NCBI GenBank assembly: GCA_030641945.1
Contig: DAOWLL010000030.1
Location: forward strand, 1-10,228
DNA from: Gammaproteobacteria bacterium
GTDB taxonomy: Bacteria > Pseudomonadota > Gammaproteobacteria > SZUA-229
Direction of reading: 5' to 3'
Length of the DNA stretch: 10,228 bases
Part shown: piece by piece, positions 1 through 7,919 of the stretch
Layout: every line of letters starts with the position of its first letter
How positions within the stretch are numbered: position 1 is the first letter of the stretch
Position numbers and translations under genes: made by a program
The notes under the pieces: model-generated
Told to the model about the DNA's origin: nothing
Seen by the model: the letters and a program-made list of their open reading frames with translations, nothing else
Database searches by the model: none

Positions 1-13
1 TCAATACACTCAT
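1..13 (-). CDS. sucD: Succinyl-CoA synthetase alpha subunit, first four codons only
   Basis: A minus-strand ATG at 13-11 opens a frame that reads M-S-V-L before the window ends. The following base is A, so an isoleucine codon is possible. This matches the usual SucD start (MSILI in E. coli). The ATG overlaps the sucC stop codon in the four-base sequence ATGA, an arrangement typical of translationally coupled sucCD pairs. SucD carries the phosphorylated histidine and binds CoA in the succinyl-CoA synthetase heterotetramer. Only 13 bases are visible, so the call rests mainly on its position after sucC. Confidence 0.7.
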
Positions 14-1179
14 GATGACCTGCCTGTTTCGGCAACAATTTTTTTTGTGGCATCGGTGAGATCATTTGCCGCTATCAGGTTAAGTCCACTATCGCTGAGC
101 AGCTGACTGCCGAGCTCGGCATTGTTGCCCTCGAGCCGAACGACGACCGGCACATTAACATGCACTTCCTCGACTGCGCCGATAATGCCTTCGGCGATCA
201 GGTCGCAGCGCACGATGCCGCCAAAGATGTTTACCAGGACACCTTTCACATTTTTGTCAGAGAGTATGATTTTGAATGCTTCAGAAACGCGTTGTTTTGT
301 CGCACCCCCACCAACATCGAGAAAATTGGCAGGCTCACCGCCACAAAGCTTGATCAGGTCCATGGTTGCCATCGCCAGACCTGCGCCATTGACCATACAG
401 CCTATATCACCATCCAGGGATATATAATTAAGGTCCCATTCCTTGGCACGGTTTTCACGTTCGTCTTCCTGGGATGCATCACGCATCTCGAGTAAATCAG
501 ACTGCCTGTACAAAGCATTGTCATCAATATTGATTTTGGCATCGAGGCATAAAAGATTGCCTTCATCTGTAACGACAAGCGGGTTGATTTCAACCAGGCC
601 AAGATCTTTCTCAACAAACATCCTTGCAAGACCGGAAAGTATTTTCACAAACTGTTTGACCTGGTCGCCTTCAAGTCCAAGACCAAACGCCAGTTCTCTT
701 CCCTGGTAAGGCTGAAGCCCAGTCAGCGGGTTTATAGTTGTTTTGAGAATTTTCTCCGGTGTCTCTGCCGCCACTTTTTCAATCTCGACACCACCTTCGG
801 TAGAAGCCATCAACACTATCCGTCTTGATGAGCGATCAATGACTGCACCCAGGTACAATTCACGAGCAATATTGCATGTTTCTTCTATTAATACCTGATT
901 GACCGGCTGGCCATCATTGCCCGTCTGGATCGTCACCAGGCGTGTACCCAGCATGCTGCCAACGGTGTGTGTTAATGACTCGACATCATCCACCAGCTTG
1001 ACACCACCGGCCTTGCCGCGGCCTCCCGCGTGTACCTGTGCCTTAACGATCCATCCTTCACCATCAAGCGAACTGGCTGCCGCCGCTGCGTCCGCCGATG
1101 ACTGCACCACCTGATTATTCGGTACGGGTAATCCGTATTTCTTCAAGATGTGTTTGGACTGGAATTCGTGTAGGTTCAT
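10..1179 (-). CDS. sucC: Succinyl-CoA synthetase (ADP-forming) beta subunit
   Basis: SucC pairs with SucD to convert succinyl-CoA, phosphate and ADP (or GDP) into succinate, CoA and a nucleoside triphosphate in the cytoplasm. The 389 residues match the family length (388 in E. coli). An N-terminal ATP-grasp domain contains K46 and the glycine-rich loop GGRGKAGG at 52-59. E197, N199 and D213 fall at the known nucleotide/Mg2+ positions, and N264 is also conserved. The C-terminal CoA-ligase domain has the [19 protein letters not shown] block (314-332) and [10 protein letters not shown] (348-357). The ATG at 1179 is preceded by AGAAG with a 6-nt spacer. The gene lies 139 bp after lpdA and shares an ATGA overlap with sucD. 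Intact, with no unusual residues noted. Confidence 0.97.
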   Translation of the reverse strand: MNLHEFQSKHILKKYGLPVPNNQVVQSSADAAAAASSLDGEGWIVKAQVHAGGRGKAGGVKLVDDVESLTHTVGSMLGTRLVTIQTGNDGQPVNQVLIEETCNIARELYLGAVIDRSSRRIVLMASTEGGVEIEKVAAETPEKILKTTINPLTGLQPYQGRELAFGLGLEGDQVKQFVKILSGLARMFVEKDLGLVEINPLVVTDEGNLLCLDAKINIDDNALYRQSDLLEMRDASQEDERENRAKEWDLNYISLDGDIGCMVNGAGLAMATMDLIKLCGGEPANFLDVGGGATKQRVSEAFKIILSDKNVKGVLVNIFGGIVRCDLIAEGIIGAVEEVHVNVPVVVRLEGNNAELGSQLLSDSGLNLIAANDLTDATKKIVAETGRSS

Positions 1180-1318
1180 TATAATCTTCTATTACTTTAT
1201 GCGCTAAAAGAGCATCTATTCTTGATAAACGCGCAGGGTATCTGCAATCGAGATGCATATACTAATACATGAAAGTCACAGAAGACACTGCAACGTAATT
1301 ATCAACTATAAAAACGAC
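1180..1318. other. lpdA-sucC intergenic spacer
   Basis: This is the longest gap inside the operon (139 bp); the others are 16 and 37 bp. I see no T-tailed hairpin terminator and no convincing promoter on the minus strand. The only recognisable signal is the sucC ribosome-binding sequence AGAAG (minus strand, 1190-1186). The length leaves room for an internal promoter or an RNA-processing site, but nothing seen proves one. Confidence 0.5.
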
Positions 1319-2749
1319 TTAGTTCTTAATATGAATAGCCCGCTTATGGACCGCCAGTGCCGCTTCATGAATCGACTCAGACAATGTTGGATGGGCAAAT
1401 ACTGTCATCGCGATATCTTCAGCACTTGCACCCATTTCCATTGAAGACACAGCTTGTGCAATCAACTCGGAAGCCTGTGCTCCACAGATATGTACACCAA
1501 GTATGCGGTCGGTTTCCTGGTGTACAACAATCTTCACCATACCATCCGTTGCGCCCATTGCTTTAGCACGCCCACTGGCTGCAAGTGGGAATGCGCCAAC
1601 ATTGACAGGAATCCCCGCCGTATTACAGGCATGTTCTGATTTACCTACCCACGCCACTTCAGGATGCGTATATATCACTGACGGTATCAATTCGTAGTTA
1701 ACGGCGGATTCCTGACCCGCTATGCGTTCAGCAACCATGACACCTTCTTCTGAACCCTTATGCGCCAGCATTGGCCCACGCACGACATCACCGATTGCAT
1801 AGATACCTGGCACGCTTGTTTCGCAGTACTTGTTTACATGAATATACTCACGCTCATCTATTTCCAGCCCCATTTCGTCGCCAAACAAAAAATCACTGTT
1901 AGGCTTGCGTCCAACAGCCACTACAAGCTTGTCAAACTTTATCTGCTGCGCTCCTCGCGTATCTTCATATGTAACATGCACTTTTTTTTGCTTAACCGAC
2001 GTTGAAAGCAAACGTGCATTCAGTCGTATATCAAGCCCCTGTTGCTGAAACGACCTGAAAGCAGCCCTCGATATATGTCTATCTGCGGCGGGCAGAAAAG
2101 TCTCCATGGCTTCGAGCAGTACGACTTCCGAACCCAGGCGCGACCAGACACTGCCGAGCTCTAGCCCGATCGCGCCTGCACCAATAACACCCAGGGTTTT
2201 GGGAACCGAGTCAAATTCCAGCGCCCCGGCAGAATCGAAAATGTAGCCGTCCATTATAGCTGCGCGTTCGAGCCTGACAGCAGATGAGCCCGTAGCGATG
2301 ATGATGTTATCAGCTTCCAGTGTTTCTCTTGTCTGAGGGCTGCCGCGATCTGATACCTTAACCGTCTTTCCGGGAGACAAACGCGCATGACCATGAACAC
2401 GTGTAATCTTGTTAATCTTGAACAAGTTGTTGATGCCTTGCGTGAGTTCATTAACTATCTTGTCCTTGCGCGCATTCATAGCTTTTACATCAATACTGAC
2501 ACTTTTTACATTGATGCCATGCTCAGGAAAATCATTGCGAGATGCCGCAAACAACTGCGATGACTCAAGCAATGCTTTTGAAGGAATGCAGCCTACATTA
2601 AGACAGGTACCACCCAGGGTTGGCTCGCCCTTGTTCTGCCATTCATCAACACAGGCCACAGTCATACCCAACTGCGCACAGCGGATTGCAGCCACATAAC
2701 CTGCAGGACCAGCCCCGATAACAACCACATCAAATTTTTTATTACTCAA
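1319..2749 (-). CDS. lpdA: Dihydrolipoamide dehydrogenase (E3), TTG start
   Basis: This FAD-dependent E3 reoxidises the dihydrolipoyl group of E2 and reduces NAD+. The 476 residues show the FAD-binding GAGPAG at 12-17 and the redox disulfide in GGTCLNVGCIPSK (C49 and C54). They also show the NAD-binding GAGAIG at 190-195, the second FAD motif around GIYAIGD (315-321), and the catalytic HPTLSE with H453 and E458 near the C-terminus. There is no N-terminal lipoyl domain, so it is the short form resembling the Azotobacter/Pseudomonas OGDH-associated enzyme. The start is TTG at 2749: the FAD motif requires it, a stop codon lies in frame five codons upstream, and AGGTG precedes it by 4 nt. Lying between sucB and sucC, it is the probable dedicated E3 of this complex, though it could also serve pyruvate dehydrogenase or glycine cleavage. 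Confidence 0.97.
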   Translation of the reverse strand: MSNKKFDVVVIGAGPAGYVAAIRCAQLGMTVACVDEWQNKGEPTLGGTCLNVGCIPSKALLESSQLFAASRNDFPEHGINVKSVSIDVKAMNARKDKIVNELTQGINNLFKINKITRVHGHARLSPGKTVKVSDRGSPQTRETLEADNIIIATGSSAVRLERAAIMDGYIFDSAGALEFDSVPKTLGVIGAGAIGLELGSVWSRLGSEVVLLEAMETFLPAADRHISRAAFRSFQQQGLDIRLNARLLSTSVKQKKVHVTYEDTRGAQQIKFDKLVVAVGRKPNSDFLFGDEMGLEIDEREYIHVNKYCETSVPGIYAIGDVVRGPMLAHKGSEEGVMVAERIAGQESAVNYELIPSVIYTHPEVAWVGKSEHACNTAGIPVNVGAFPLAASGRAKAMGATDGMVKIVVHQETDRILGVHICGAQASELIAQAVSSMEMGASAEDIAMTVFAHPTLSESIHEAALAVHKRAIHIKN

Positions 2750-2758
2750 TTTACACCT
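2747..2758 (-). promoter_or_regulatory. Ribosome-binding site that fixes the lpdA TTG start
   Basis: On the minus strand AGGTG (2758-2754) is followed by four bases and then TTG (2749-2747). Reading upstream in the same frame, the codons AAA, TGT, AGG and TGC lead to a TGA stop. No ATG or GTG can therefore extend the frame, and the next methionine downstream would remove the FAD-binding fold. Confidence 0.8.
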
Positions 2759-2786
2759 GCATCAAACAAAAGTTAGCCGGATAATA

Positions 2787-4064
2787 TCAAACACCAAGCA
2801 ACATACGCGACGGCTCTTCCAGCATGTCTTTTATAGTTACCAGAAACTGCACAGCTTCACGGCCGTCAATAATTCTATGATCATAAGATAGTGCAAGATA
2901 CATCATCGGCAACACCGTGATCTCGCCATCAACAACCATAGGTCTTTGCTTGATTGTATGCATACCAAGAATGCCGCTTTGGGGTGGATTCAGAATCGGT
3001 GTCGAAAGCATAGAGCCGAACACACCGCCGTTGGAAATCGTAAATGTTCCGCCAGTGATGTCCTCAATTGATAGTGTATTATCGCTTGCCCTGGCGGCAT
3101 AACTGATAATCGCCTGCTCTATTTGCGCAAGTGTCATGTCTTCTACATTTCGTAGTATCGGCACAACCAGTCCATTAGGGCCAGACACCGCAATGCCAAT
3201 GTCGTAATAGCCATGATAGACAACATCATTACCATCAATTGAGGCGTTGACTGCAGGAAACTTTTTCAGCGCTTCTACTACAGCCTTAACAAAAAACGAC
3301 ATAAAGCCAAGCTTAACGCCATATTCTTTCTCAAACCTGTCCTTGTACGTTGCACGCAAATCCATAACCGGTTTCATATTGACTTCATTGAATGTAGTCA
3401 GGATCGCCGCGTTCTGCTGCGCATCAAGCAAGCGTTCAGCGATGCGCGCGCGCAAACGCGTCATTGGAACCCGTTTTTCGATACGCCCTTCGACGATTCC
3501 CGGCTCAAACAGCGGTGACTTTTCAGGCTTCTGCTCAGGCACTGCGGGTTCAGCATATTGCTGTTCAACAGCCTGTGTTTTTGCCTGGTTCGCAAAATAT
3601 GCAAGCACATCTTCCTTGAGGATCCTGCCGCCCTTGCCACTACCATTAATATCAGATGCCTTTATTTTATTTTCAGCCATGAGTTTTCTGGCTGATGGAC
3701 TGATAGGAAGATCCAGTGAAATCTCGACCTCGGACTGTTCTGTTCCAGCTTGTGCAGGTTGCTGCCTGACATCTTGCTCCAGCTCTGTTACCGGCGCAGC
3801 AGACTGCTCAGTAGCAGCTGCCACAGTCATGTCATCGATAACCGCAAGCACCTGGTCAGCAGTTACCGTATCTCCAACATTAAAGCGAATCTCCTTGATA
3901 ACACCGTTGCTTATTGCCGGCACTTCAAGTATCACCTTGTCTGTTTCAAGGTCTACCAGCGTTTCATCCTGGATTACACTATCGCCAGCCTGTTTATGCC
4001 AGCCAGCTATTACGGCATCTGCAACTGACTCCGGTAAAGCAGGGACCCTTACTTTTACTGACAT
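2787..4064 (-). CDS. sucB: 2-oxoglutarate dehydrogenase E2, dihydrolipoamide succinyltransferase
   Basis: E2o forms the core of the 2-oxoglutarate dehydrogenase complex and transfers the succinyl group from its lipoyl arm to CoA. The 425 residues are slightly longer than E. coli SucB (405). An N-terminal lipoyl domain (about 1-78) carries the lipoylation site K43 in the ETDKV motif. An Ala/Gln/Glu/Pro-rich linker (about 80-118) follows, then an E1/E3-binding peripheral domain (about 121-156, starting [10 protein letters not shown]), then a second charged linker (about 157-190). The catalytic domain ends with the HRIIDG motif, giving H396 and D400 as active-site residues. The extra length sits in the linkers. 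The ATG at 4064 has AGAAGG upstream with a 7-nt spacer, and the gene begins 16 bp after the sucA stop. The single lipoyl domain and the context favour E2o over pyruvate dehydrogenase E2. Confidence 0.96.
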   Translation of the reverse strand: MSVKVRVPALPESVADAVIAGWHKQAGDSVIQDETLVDLETDKVILEVPAISNGVIKEIRFNVGDTVTADQVLAVIDDMTVAAATEQSAAPVTELEQDVRQQPAQAGTEQSEVEISLDLPISPSARKLMAENKIKASDINGSGKGGRILKEDVLAYFANQAKTQAVEQQYAEPAVPEQKPEKSPLFEPGIVEGRIEKRVPMTRLRARIAERLLDAQQNAAILTTFNEVNMKPVMDLRATYKDRFEKEYGVKLGFMSFFVKAVVEALKKFPAVNASIDGNDVVYHGYYDIGIAVSGPNGLVVPILRNVEDMTLAQIEQAIISYAARASDNTLSIEDITGGTFTISNGGVFGSMLSTPILNPPQSGILGMHTIKQRPMVVDGEITVLPMMYLALSYDHRIIDGREAVQFLVTIKDMLEEPSRMLLGV

Positions 4065-4080
4065 TGCTCAGCCTTCTGTT

Positions 4081-6951
4081 TCATTTTTTGTTTTTATCTC
4101 TATTAAAATTAATCGCCCTGTCAACCAGGTCGCGTTGCTGGATTCCATGTAATTTCGCTGAACCAACAGCTGGAGCCGATGATGACTCACGTCCAACATA
4201 ATGAAGATTCCACGCTTTATTCAACATGGCAGGTATACGCGGCTTTATAAAGTCCCATGCACCCTGGTTTTTTGGCTCTTCCTGTACCCATACAAGCTCA
4301 TTGGTTTCTGTATAACATTTCAGCATCGCTTGAAGCTCCGGTCCCGGGAACGGGTACAACTGCTCTATACGAACAATAGCTACATCATTGCGTTTCTTGA
4401 CTCTACGTTCGGTTAACAATTCATAATATACCTTGCCGCTGCAGAGAATAATATGTTTCACTTTTACAGGGTCAATATTATCCACCTCTGGCATTACACG
4501 CCTGTAATAGCCACTGGCAAGATCATCGAGCGAACTTGTACATTCTTTGTGACGCAGCAGGCTTTTTGGTGTTATCACCACCAGGGGCTTTCTGCAATCG
4601 CGCAGCATCTGCCTGCGCAGCAGATGAAATAATTGTGCTGGCGTACTTGGCACACAAACTTGCATATTATGTGATGAGCACAATTGCAGGTAACGCTCAA
4701 TCCGAGCTGATGAGTGCTCGGCGCCCTGCCCTTCAAAACCATGCGGTAACAGCATCACCAGACCAGTGGATTTGCCCCACTTGTGTTCGCCCGCCGATAT
4801 AAACTGGTCGATAACGATCTGCGCCCCATTGGCAAAATCACCGAACTGGGCTTCCCATATCGTGAGCACTGTCGGATCTGCTGTTGAAAAACCGCACTCG
4901 AAAGCCAGCACGGCAAGTTCGGATAACAGTGAATCAATCACCAGGAAATTATTCTTACCTTTACCAAGACTTCGCAACGGCACAAATGCAGTACCATCTT
5001 TCTGATTATGCAGCACTGAATGCCGGTGAAAGAATGTACCTCGTCCACTATCCTGGCCAGACAAGCGCACTGAATAACCATCGTACACCAGCGAGGCGTA
5101 GGCCATGATTTCCGCATAACCCCAGTCAAGCGGCAAAGCGCCTGCTGTCATGCGGTGACGATCATCCATAATCTTCTGCACCCTTCCCTGCAATTCAAAC
5201 CCTTCGGGAAATTGCTCCAGTGTTGCCGCCAGTTCTCGTATCGTTTCGATCGACACACCTGTTTCAACATCATCAAGCAATGATGCTGTTGTGTAAGCCT
5301 TCCAGTCGATCACCTTCACTGTGTCATGACTACCATTTGGCAGCTTGTGTGGCAGCACACAATGACCTGACTCGAGCGCCTTGCGTACATTATCCATGAC
5401 TTCATCTGCCTGATGCTGTCGCAGCACGCCTTCATTTACCAGTTTCTTCACATATATGGCACGCGTAGTAGGCAGGCTAGTGATCTTTTTATACATCATC
5501 GGCTGTGTTGCCTTGGGCTCATCTGCTTCATTGTGGCCATGGCGCCGGTAGCAGACAATATCAATGACAACATCCTTCTTGAATGTCATGCGGTAATCAA
5601 ATGCGAGTCGAGTAATCATAATTATCGCTTCAGGATCATCGCCGTTTACATGAAAAATAGGCGCGTCAACCATTTTTGCCACATCAGTACAATAATGTGT
5701 CGAGCGTGCATCCTGCTGGTAACTGGTTGTGAACCCGATCTGGTTATTGACGATTATATGTATCGTACCTTTCGTTGAGAATCCCCTCGACTGCGACATC
5801 TGCAGCGTCTCCATAACCACACCCTGTCCGGAAAATGCCGCGTCGCCATGAATCTGTACGGGTATTACTTCAACACCTTCGGCATCACCACGACGCCATT
5901 GGCGCGCGCGCACCGAGCCTTCTACAACAGGCCCAACGATCTCCAGATGTGAGGGATTAAATGCCAGCGCCAGATGCACAGGACCACCGCGGGATTGCAT
6001 GTTGGACGCAAAGCCAAGATGATATTTGACATCACCCGTAAGCGCCTGCACATCCTTGGTACCTTCAAACTCGGCAAACAACTCGGCTGGTGTTTTTCCA
6101 AGAATATTCACCAGCACATTCAATCGTCCGCGGTGCGCCATACCTATAACAACTTCCTTAACACCTTGCGAACCGGCATGCATTACAAGCTCGTCAAGCA
6201 AAGGTATTAATGACTCGCCGCCTTCAAGTGAAAACCTTTTCTGGCCTACATACTTTGTATGCAAGTATTTTTCCAGGCCTTCCGCATTGCTCAGCTGTTG
6301 CAGGACATTAATTTTTTCATCGAATGACAGCTTTATATTCCCTCTTGTCAGTTCAAGTCGTTGCTGAAGCCAGCGCTTTTCTGCCGTCTCCAAAATGTGC
6401 ATGTATTCGGCGCCAACGGAACCACAATAAGTTTCCCTTACCTTGTTGTATATTTCGCCCAGCGTTAATGTTTCTGGCCCGGCCAGCGATCCGGTTTCGA
6501 AAATCGTATTAAGATCTGCCTGGCCAAGCTCGTGATATGCAAGATCCAGTTCCGGCACTTCAGCCAGATGAGCATTTCTTAGTGGATTTGTTCTTGCGTG
6601 CTGATGACCACGATAGCGGTAGGCATTGATTAATTGCAGCACGTGAACTAGTTTACGCTCCAGTTCAAGATCGTGACTCGGTGTTGCAGTCGGAACTGGA
6701 TGATGTTCTTTGGCAATAGCCCTGAAAAAATCCCTGACTTCGTTGTGAGGCACCTCTCTGCCAGCACCGTTACCGCCATTCCCCGATTTAACCCTGGGTA
6801 GGCCATCGAAAAATTTTTTCCACTCAGGATCGACAGTCGCTGGATTCTTTAGATATGCCTCATATAATGACTCCAGCCAGGCCGCGCTGGCGCCATTCAG
6901 CTGCGAACTGCTCCATAACTCCTGCATGTCAGGTTTTATTGTATGGGTCAT
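4081..6951 (-). CDS. sucA: 2-oxoglutarate dehydrogenase E1 (thiamine diphosphate-dependent)
   Basis: E1o decarboxylates 2-oxoglutarate on thiamine diphosphate and succinylates the lipoyl group of SucB. The 956 residues compare with 933 in E. coli. The N-terminal E2-binding segment (about 9-51, MQELW to FFDGLP) is present, followed by a Gly/Asn-rich linker (56-65). Conserved blocks are RYRGH (112-116), AHRGR (272-276), the ThDP motif from GD (369-370) to NNQIGFTT (402-409), RRHGHNEADEP (469-479), SGRGTFFHRH (635-644), WEAQFGDFANGAQ (699-711), GQGAEHSSAR (741-750) and VQEEPKNQGAW (889-899). At 677-680 the protein reads SELA where the family usually has SEEA. The first Glu (E678), which by alignment with transketolases should be the cofactor-activating one, is kept. 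The ATG at 6951 has no clear Shine-Dalgarno sequence. Met9 is an alternative start, but it is no better supported and the longer form matches the family N-terminus. Confidence 0.97.
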   Translation of the reverse strand: MTHTIKPDMQELWSSSQLNGASAAWLESLYEAYLKNPATVDPEWKKFFDGLPRVKSGNGGNGAGREVPHNEVRDFFRAIAKEHHPVPTATPSHDLELERKLVHVLQLINAYRYRGHQHARTNPLRNAHLAEVPELDLAYHELGQADLNTIFETGSLAGPETLTLGEIYNKVRETYCGSVGAEYMHILETAEKRWLQQRLELTRGNIKLSFDEKINVLQQLSNAEGLEKYLHTKYVGQKRFSLEGGESLIPLLDELVMHAGSQGVKEVVIGMAHRGRLNVLVNILGKTPAELFAEFEGTKDVQALTGDVKYHLGFASNMQSRGGPVHLALAFNPSHLEIVGPVVEGSVRARQWRRGDAEGVEVIPVQIHGDAAFSGQGVVMETLQMSQSRGFSTKGTIHIIVNNQIGFTTSYQQDARSTHYCTDVAKMVDAPIFHVNGDDPEAIIMITRLAFDYRMTFKKDVVIDIVCYRRHGHNEADEPKATQPMMYKKITSLPTTRAIYVKKLVNEGVLRQHQADEVMDNVRKALESGHCVLPHKLPNGSHDTVKVIDWKAYTTASLLDDVETGVSIETIRELAATLEQFPEGFELQGRVQKIMDDRHRMTAGALPLDWGYAEIMAYASLVYDGYSVRLSGQDSGRGTFFHRHSVLHNQKDGTAFVPLRSLGKGKNNFLVIDSLLSELAVLAFECGFSTADPTVLTIWEAQFGDFANGAQIVIDQFISAGEHKWGKSTGLVMLLPHGFEGQGAEHSSARIERYLQLCSSHNMQVCVPSTPAQLFHLLRRQMLRDCRKPLVVITPKSLLRHKECTSSLDDLASGYYRRVMPEVDNIDPVKVKHIILCSGKVYYELLTERRVKKRNDVAIVRIEQLYPFPGPELQAMLKCYTETNELVWVQEEPKNQGAWDFIKPRIPAMLNKAWNLHYVGRESSSAPAVGSAKLHGIQQRDLVDRAINFNRDKNKK

Positions 6952-7083
6952 TGTGAATTTATTGTTATAAGTAATGTCTCAATTGTAGAACTTGATCACA
7001 GAACATGCCCGTTAATCGGACTATATTCACCGTAAATACACAAAAACATATCGTTTTTATGCAATTTGCACTAGGTTCAACAT
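6952..7083. promoter_or_regulatory. Divergent intergenic region, presumed sucA operon promoter
   Basis: These 132 bp separate the start of the suc operon from a divergent plus-strand gene, so both promoters should lie here. On the minus strand TATAGT (7025-7020) and TACAAT (6987-6982) are reasonable -10 hexamers for sucA, but neither has a good -35 at 16-18 bp. On the plus strand TATATT (7022-7027) is the best -10, also without a -35. The promoters may depend on an activator, or they may not resemble sigma-70 sites. The location is inferred from gene orientation. Confidence 0.4.
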
Positions 7084-7506
7084 ATGCTTAAAGAGATATC
7101 CAGATTCCGCAACTATGGCGGCAGCGCTAATCGTAGATCCTTTACAGATCCGGACATGGATCTGTACGTATGGTTCAAGGACGAGGTGCCCATACGCTTC
7201 CACTTAACATACAACAAGCAAGGCCAAAGCCACTCGATCAGCTGGAACAGCGAATGCGGGTTCGATCAATGGCGTTTTGCCCAGGTTGAGGCATTGGCAA
7301 CGATGCTGGGCTTCCCCAACGTGTTCGACTCCTTTTATATTCAAGACACTGGCAATATCCATGCATCGATACTGGCAAACCATTTCCTGCATTCAAGCGA
7401 GAAAATAGCGCCATGGCTGGGTGATTTTATCTATGCACGCCTGCTTGAGTATCCCGACCGTAACGCAATACATATAAATCAGGGTGCCATTTTAAGAAGT
7501 TTCTGA
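7084..7506 (+). CDS. Uncharacterised 140-residue protein
   Basis: I cannot assign a function. The 140 residues show no signal peptide or membrane segment and look like a small soluble protein rich in aromatic residues. A central segment, DLYVWFKDEVPIRF followed by HLTYNKQG and SISWN (about 26-55), resembles a conserved hypothetical proteobacterial protein I recall with a DLYVWFD...FQLCYDK...ALTW pattern, but that is memory and not a search. The ATG at 7084 has a weak TAGG sequence 8 nt upstream. The gene is divergent from sucA. Its last 80 bp overlap the 3' end of the Nudix gene on the opposite strand. The reading frame without interruptions and the ordered amino-acid composition argue that it is real, with moderate confidence. 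Confidence 0.65.
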   Translation: MLKEISRFRNYGGSANRRSFTDPDMDLYVWFKDEVPIRFHLTYNKQGQSHSISWNSECGFDQWRFAQVEALATMLGFPNVFDSFYIQDTGNIHASILANHFLHSSEKIAPWLGDFIYARLLEYPDRNAIHINQGAILRSF

Positions 7507-7873
7507 TTGGCAGAAACAGCGGTTCGGGCAACGTGTTCCACTGGAACCATTGCCATTGTTCACATTTATCCGGCTCCATTACCGTTGGCTCGCCCGAGCC
7601 ATACTCCGATGAGACGAACAATGTCACATAATGTTTATCCGCATCGATAAACACATCATTCGTGAAGCCGCAGGGCATGATATTTTGGATTAATATCCCT
7701 GCCTCTTCTTCGACCTCACGTCTTGCACAGTCCTCAACGGTTTCACCAAATTCAAGATGACCGCCTGGAAACTGCCATGAATTTTCACTGTGTGCACTGA
7801 TTCTCTTCCCCAGCAACAGCCTGTCGCCATTCCAGACCATGACACCAACACCAATATGCGGCCGCCTGTTCAT
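7427..7873 (-). CDS. Nudix hydrolase, NUDT15/MTH2-like
   Basis: A complete Nudix box is visible at 38-60: G38, E44, R52-E53, E56-E57, G59 and I60, the GX5EX7REUXEEXGU pattern that binds divalent metal and hydrolyses nucleoside diphosphate-X bonds. The N-terminal beta segment (HIGVGVMVWNGDRLLLGKR), the PGGHLEFGET stretch and a later PDKCEQWQWFQWNTLP segment (about 100-115) resemble the NUDT15/MTH2 branch, which acts on nucleoside triphosphates. The exact substrate cannot be read from the sequence. Total length is 148 residues, and the last 20 or so after NFLKW look like a non-conserved tail. It starts 46 bp after the GGDEF gene in the same direction, so the two are probably co-transcribed. No clear Shine-Dalgarno sequence precedes the ATG. 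Confidence 0.9.
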   Translation of the reverse strand: MNRRPHIGVGVMVWNGDRLLLGKRISAHSENSWQFPGGHLEFGETVEDCARREVEEEAGILIQNIMPCGFTNDVFIDADKHYVTLFVSSEYGSGEPTVMEPDKCEQWQWFQWNTLPEPLFLPIRNFLKWHPDLYVLRYGRDTQAGVHR

Positions 7874-7919
7874 TTGACTATCAATATGTACGAGTGCAAG
7901 GTTTTAACTGGAAATCTGA

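Noticed and set aside
1212..1255. GCATCT / AGATGC inverted repeat in the lpdA-sucC gap
   Set aside because: A six-base stem with a 32-nt loop and no T-tract is too weak to call a terminator or regulatory hairpin.
3247..4152. A 301-codon open frame on the plus strand antisense to sucB
   Set aside because: It lies fully across the conserved sucB frame and into the sucA end. Its product is a Ser/Ala/Thr-rich string without recognisable domains, as expected from the antisense of a gene with this codon use.
5413..5778. A 121-codon plus-strand frame inside sucA
   Set aside because: It is antisense to a highly conserved part of E1o, is rich in Cys, His and Ile without any motif, and has no clear ribosome-binding site.
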